From Bacteroidales bacterium UBA5537 (GTDB taxonomy: Bacteria > Bacteroidota > Bacteroidia > Bacteroidales > Lentimicrobiaceae): 7,797 nucleotides of DNA. Below the pieces are notes generated by a model. The model saw nothing but the letters and a program-made list of their open reading frames with translations. It made no database searches and had not been told where the DNA came from. The position numbers were made by a program, and so were the translations under genes. Of the stretch, positions 5,197 to 7,797 are shown in pieces. Position 1 is the first letter of the stretch. Each line of letters opens with the position of its first letter. The DNA lies in NCBI GenBank assembly GCA_002426025.1, contig DINP01000058.1, positions 51,905 to 59,701 of the forward strand, in the 5' to 3' direction.

Positions 5197-6177
5197 ATGG
5201 AAAACGCTCCAGGTAATCGGTCGAAAATACTTTCCGATGCTGAATTGATTTTAAAGATCAAACAACTGCAAAAAGAAAAAAATGCGATAATACTCGCCCA
5301 CTATTACCAGGTGCCCGAAATTCAGGACCTGGCCGATTTTGTTGGCGATAGTTTACAATTGTCGCAACAGGCAGCTGAAACCGAAGCCAGCATTATAGTT
5401 TTTGCCGGCGTTCATTTTATGGCCGAGACTGCAAAAATACTGAGCCCGGATAAAAAAGTGCTGCTGCCCGACCTCGAAGCCGGATGTTCCTTAGCCGACA
5501 GTTGCCCTCCGGATGAGTTTAAACGATTTATTGATGCCCACCCGGGGCACAGGGTAGTTTCATATATAAATTGCTCAGCAGGGGTTAAAACCATGTCAGA
5601 TGTAATTTGTACTTCGAGCAATGCAAAAATGATTGTTGATACATTTCCACAGGATGAAAAACTGATTTTTGCTCCCGATAAAAATCTGGGTGCTTATATT
5701 AACAGCAAAACCGGGCGAAATATGGTTCTTTGGGATGGTAGTTGCCATGTTCACAATCAATTAAGCGACGAAAAAGTTATTCAGTTAAAAGTTGAAAATC
5801 CCGATGCAAAACTCATAGCCCATCCCGAATGCAGGGGTCCAGTTTTGGCACTTGCCGATTTCATTGGTTCTACGGCAGCTTTGCTCGAATTCACAAAAAA
5901 TGATTCAAACAACCGGTATATTGTTGCTACCGAAGGCGGAATAATTCATCAAATGAAAAAGGCATCACCACAAAAGGAATTTATCGTGGTTCCGGCTGAT
6001 GAAACCTGCTCATGCAACGATTGTCCATACATGAAAATGAACACCTTGCAGAAGTTGTATCTGTGTTTGAAAACTGAATCGCCCCAGATTGACCTTGACG
6101 CTGAAGTAATGGAGAATGCAAGAAAACCGATTGTAAGAATGCTCGAAATTTCTAAAGCTGCAAAACTGATAAAATAA
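5197..6177 (+). CDS. nadA: Quinolinate synthase
   Basis: A 326-residue NadA, which condenses iminoaspartate with dihydroxyacetone phosphate to make quinolinate, the second step of de novo NAD synthesis. It uses an oxygen-sensitive [4Fe-4S] cluster. By alignment with the Thermotoga enzyme (offset about 16) the cluster ligands are Cys97 (AGCSLAD), Cys183 (GSCHVH) and Cys276 (NDCPYM). Active-site residues are visible: His35 and Tyr37 in ILAHYYQ, Tyr123 and Asn125 in SYINCS, and His209 and Glu211 in HPEC. The three internally repeated thirds of the fold are complete. Two further cysteines at 271 and 273 form CxCxxC with the last ligand, close to the CxxCxxC of the E. coli enzyme. The ATG at 5197 is preceded by A-rich sequence. 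nadB and nadC are not adjacent. The next gene begins 37 bases downstream with its own possible promoter. Confidence 0.96.
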   Translation: MENAPGNRSKILSDAELILKIKQLQKEKNAIILAHYYQVPEIQDLADFVGDSLQLSQQAAETEASIIVFAGVHFMAETAKILSPDKKVLLPDLEAGCSLADSCPPDEFKRFIDAHPGHRVVSYINCSAGVKTMSDVICTSSNAKMIVDTFPQDEKLIFAPDKNLGAYINSKTGRNMVLWDGSCHVHNQLSDEKVIQLKVENPDAKLIAHPECRGPVLALADFIGSTAALLEFTKNDSNNRYIVATEGGIIHQMKKASPQKEFIVVPADETCSCNDCPYMKMNTLQKLYLCLKTESPQIDLDAEVMENARKPIVRMLEISKAAKLIK

Positions 6178-6202
6178 TCAGGTTGATTTTGGTTGAAATA
6201 AC

Positions 6203-6210
6203 TAACTTTA
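6203..6210 (+). promoter_or_regulatory. Near-match -7 box TAACTTTA before the MORN_2 gene
   Basis: TAACTTTA differs from TAnnTTTG only in its last base and ends 4 bases before the ATG, the same layout as at 1441. A TTG at 6183-6185 sits 17 bases upstream as a possible -33 element. If active, it would start a leaderless message for the MORN_2 gene, separate from nadA. Confidence 0.3.
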
Positions 6211-6214
6211 CCGT

Positions 6215-7732
6215 ATGCGAAAATCAGCTCTATCTTTGCTGTTGTTGCTAACAACCCTGTTTGTAACAGCCCAGGAAAATACCATTGTACCCGATGGTTA
6301 CAATAAGTTCTATTTTGCCGATGGAAAAGTATCGAGCGAAGGATTTATGCGTGACGGAAAACCCGATGGATACTGGAAAACTTACTGGGAAAACGGAGTG
6401 GTGAAAGCCGAAGGAAACCGTAAAAATTTCGAGCTCGACAGTATCTGGAGTTTTTATGATGAAACGGGAAAAATAAGCCTGCAGATAACCTATCTGAAAG
6501 GGAAAAAGGAAGGTATCCGCAGAACTTATCGTGAAGATGAAGTGATAGAGGAGAATTTTTCGAACGACATAAAACAGGGATTAACCATCAACTATTATCC
6601 CGATGGTACCATAAAACGCAGCGTGAATTTCGAAAACGGGCTCGAAAATGGTTTTGCCCGGGAATATGATTCACATGGAACTATTGTTACCCTGATTGAA
6701 TACCGAAGGGGATTTATTGTTGACAGGGAAAACATAAACCGACGCGATAAAAATGGCATGAAACAGGGCCGCTGGAAATTTTTCTATGAAAATGGCAAAG
6801 TGAAAACCGAGGGGACCTACCGCGACGATAAGCGCAACGGCTATTTTAAGGAATACGATGAAAAAGGCAACCTCACAGATGTCAGTAAATTTGTAAACGA
6901 TATCAAACAGGAAGAAGCGCCCGAGCTAGTTAAACTCGATGTCCGCACCGATTATTATCCGAATGGAAAGGTAAAAACAGTTGGCAGTTACATAGGCGAT
7001 GTTCCCGAAGGAATCAGGCGAGAATATGCTGAAAATGGGGAAGTTAAAGCTGCGTTTACCTATCGGAAAGGTAAAATTATTGCTGAAGGAATTATTGATG
7101 ATGAAGGAGTGAAGGATGGACCCTGGAAGGAGTTTTATGATGACGGACAATTGCGTTCCGAAGGCAACTACCGCAATGGGAACAGAATAGGAAAATGGCG
7201 CTTTTATCATCCCAACAACAACCTTGAACAGGAAGGTAATTACAACAACCAGGGAAATCCAGATGGTACGTGGAAATGGTATTATGACGACAATAGCCTT
7301 TTGCGTGAAGAGTCATTTTTAAATGGGGAGTCAGAGGGTATTTTCACCGAGTACGACGAAAATGGAAAAGTGATTATTCAGGGCGAATATATTGCCGGAC
7401 GAGAAGAAGGGCTTTGGAAATACCAGCTTGGCGATCAGCGCGAAGAAGGTACCTACCGCGGTGGAATGCGCAATGGTGAATGGAAATACTTTTACGATGA
7501 TGGTCAGTTGGCTTTTCAGGGTTCGTTTATTGATGATAATCCAAATGGACGGCATGTTTGGTTCTGGCCCAATGGAAAGAAGAAAGACGAAGGTGAATAC
7601 ATCAATGGCATGAAAACCGGCGACTGGATTCAATACAATTCAGATGGTACCGTGTTTATGGTGATCTCATACCAGAATGGTATTGAGAAAAAATACGATG
7701 GGGTGAAGATAAAGCCGGAGATGACGGAGTGA
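6215..7732 (+). CDS. Secreted MORN_2 (YwqK-like) repeat protein
   Basis: A 505-residue protein with a clear Sec signal peptide: basic residues at 2-3, a leucine-rich core at about 5-17, and likely cleavage after Ala19 (VTA|QE). The lack of a cysteine there argues against a lipoprotein. From about residue 29 to 490 the chain is about 18 repeats of 22-25 residues with the pattern [WFY]-x-x-[FY]-Y-x-[DN]-G-x-[LV]-x-x-E-G-x-Y-x-x-G-x-x-x-G, the MORN_2 unit. Clear copies begin near 184, 302, 325, 351, 399, 421 and 445. Longer or divergent units at about 148-183, 210-243 and 268-301 break the array into blocks. There is no C-terminal sorting domain or other catalytic domain. Databases often label such proteins YwqK family antitoxin, but no toxin gene is adjacent and the signal peptide fits a periplasmic or outer-surface role better. 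Function is unknown; MORN-like repeats form beta-hairpin scaffolds that bind proteins or lipids. Confidence 0.88.
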   Translation: MRKSALSLLLLLTTLFVTAQENTIVPDGYNKFYFADGKVSSEGFMRDGKPDGYWKTYWENGVVKAEGNRKNFELDSIWSFYDETGKISLQITYLKGKKEGIRRTYREDEVIEENFSNDIKQGLTINYYPDGTIKRSVNFENGLENGFAREYDSHGTIVTLIEYRRGFIVDRENINRRDKNGMKQGRWKFFYENGKVKTEGTYRDDKRNGYFKEYDEKGNLTDVSKFVNDIKQEEAPELVKLDVRTDYYPNGKVKTVGSYIGDVPEGIRREYAENGEVKAAFTYRKGKIIAEGIIDDEGVKDGPWKEFYDDGQLRSEGNYRNGNRIGKWRFYHPNNNLEQEGNYNNQGNPDGTWKWYYDDNSLLREESFLNGESEGIFTEYDENGKVIIQGEYIAGREEGLWKYQLGDQREEGTYRGGMRNGEWKYFYDDGQLAFQGSFIDDNPNGRHVWFWPNGKKKDEGEYINGMKTGDWIQYNSDGTVFMVISYQNGIEKKYDGVKIKPEMTE

Positions 7733-7797
7733 AATTGCTCAGTGCACAGGGCATGGGGCTCAGGGCAAATTAGTTTACGATTTACGATTTTAGATTT
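7732..7797. repeat. 7-base-phased repeat tract after the MORN_2 gene
   Basis: Starting at the last base of the stop codon, the DNA falls into 7-base units to the window end. Four G-rich units at 7739, 7746, 7753 and 7760 fit WYRGKGC (for example ACAGGGC and TCAGGGC). After one AT-rich spacer unit at 7767 there are two identical copies of TTTACGA at 7774 and 7781 and a variant, TTTTAGA, at 7788. Both blocks keep the same 7-base phase across the change of base composition. The tract is cut by the window edge, so its full length is unknown. No coding potential or hairpin terminator is evident. Confidence 0.65.

Noticed and set aside
6215..7732. MORN_2 protein as the antitoxin of a toxin-antitoxin pair
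   Set aside because: It has an export signal, there is no small toxin-like gene on either side within the window, and 505 residues is far larger than a typical antitoxin.

Overview
The window looks like chromosomal DNA from a member of the Bacteroidota, probably Bacteroidales or a related order. Reasons: AT-rich spacers, A-rich sequence instead of Shine-Dalgarno motifs before the start codons, several good matches to the Bacteroidota -7 promoter box TAnnTTTG, a DUF6249-type membrane protein next to an ECF sigma factor, an RpiB of the CGSGNG type, and a long secreted MORN_2 (YwqK-like) protein. I see no tRNA, rRNA, CRISPR array, transposase or phage gene. All genes look intact except the first, which is cut by the window edge.

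Layout. (1) Positions 1-312: the 3' end of a 2'-5' RNA ligase/cyclic phosphodiesterase gene, meeting a convergent small three-helix membrane protein gene (DUF6249-like) with no spacer. (2) 858-2794: a rightward cluster of an ECF sigma factor, a small two-helix membrane protein that is probably its anti-sigma factor, and a fructosamine-kinase-family protein-repair enzyme, separated by 17 and 9 bases. (3) 2840-4678, leftward: rpiB followed after 6 bases by a lutB-type LUD/iron-sulfur protein gene. The junction with the convergent kinase gene carries a degenerate 7-base repeat. (4) 4679-5196: a 518-base divergent spacer rich in TTTGTTAA motifs, with two DnaA-box-like sites and an AT-rich tract. 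It may be a complex control region or, speculatively, a replication origin. (5) 5197-6177: nadA, quinolinate synthase. (6) 6215-7732: a 505-residue exported protein made almost entirely of about 18 MORN_2 repeats. Directly after its stop codon comes a second 7-base-phased repeat tract running to the window end.

How the parts may work together. The sigma/anti-sigma pair plus the kinase suggests a stress-responsive unit in which protein deglycation is co-transcribed with its own regulator. The neighbouring RpiB handles ribose 5-phosphate, a strong glycating sugar, so a thematic link to a ribulosamine/fructosamine kinase is possible but not shown. LutB normally works with LutA and LutC, which are absent here. 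nadA begins NAD synthesis and is not accompanied by nadB or nadC.

The least explained signals are the two 7-base-phased repeat tracts at gene 3' ends and the repeat-rich rpiB-nadA spacer. No complete new multi-gene system can be supported from this window.
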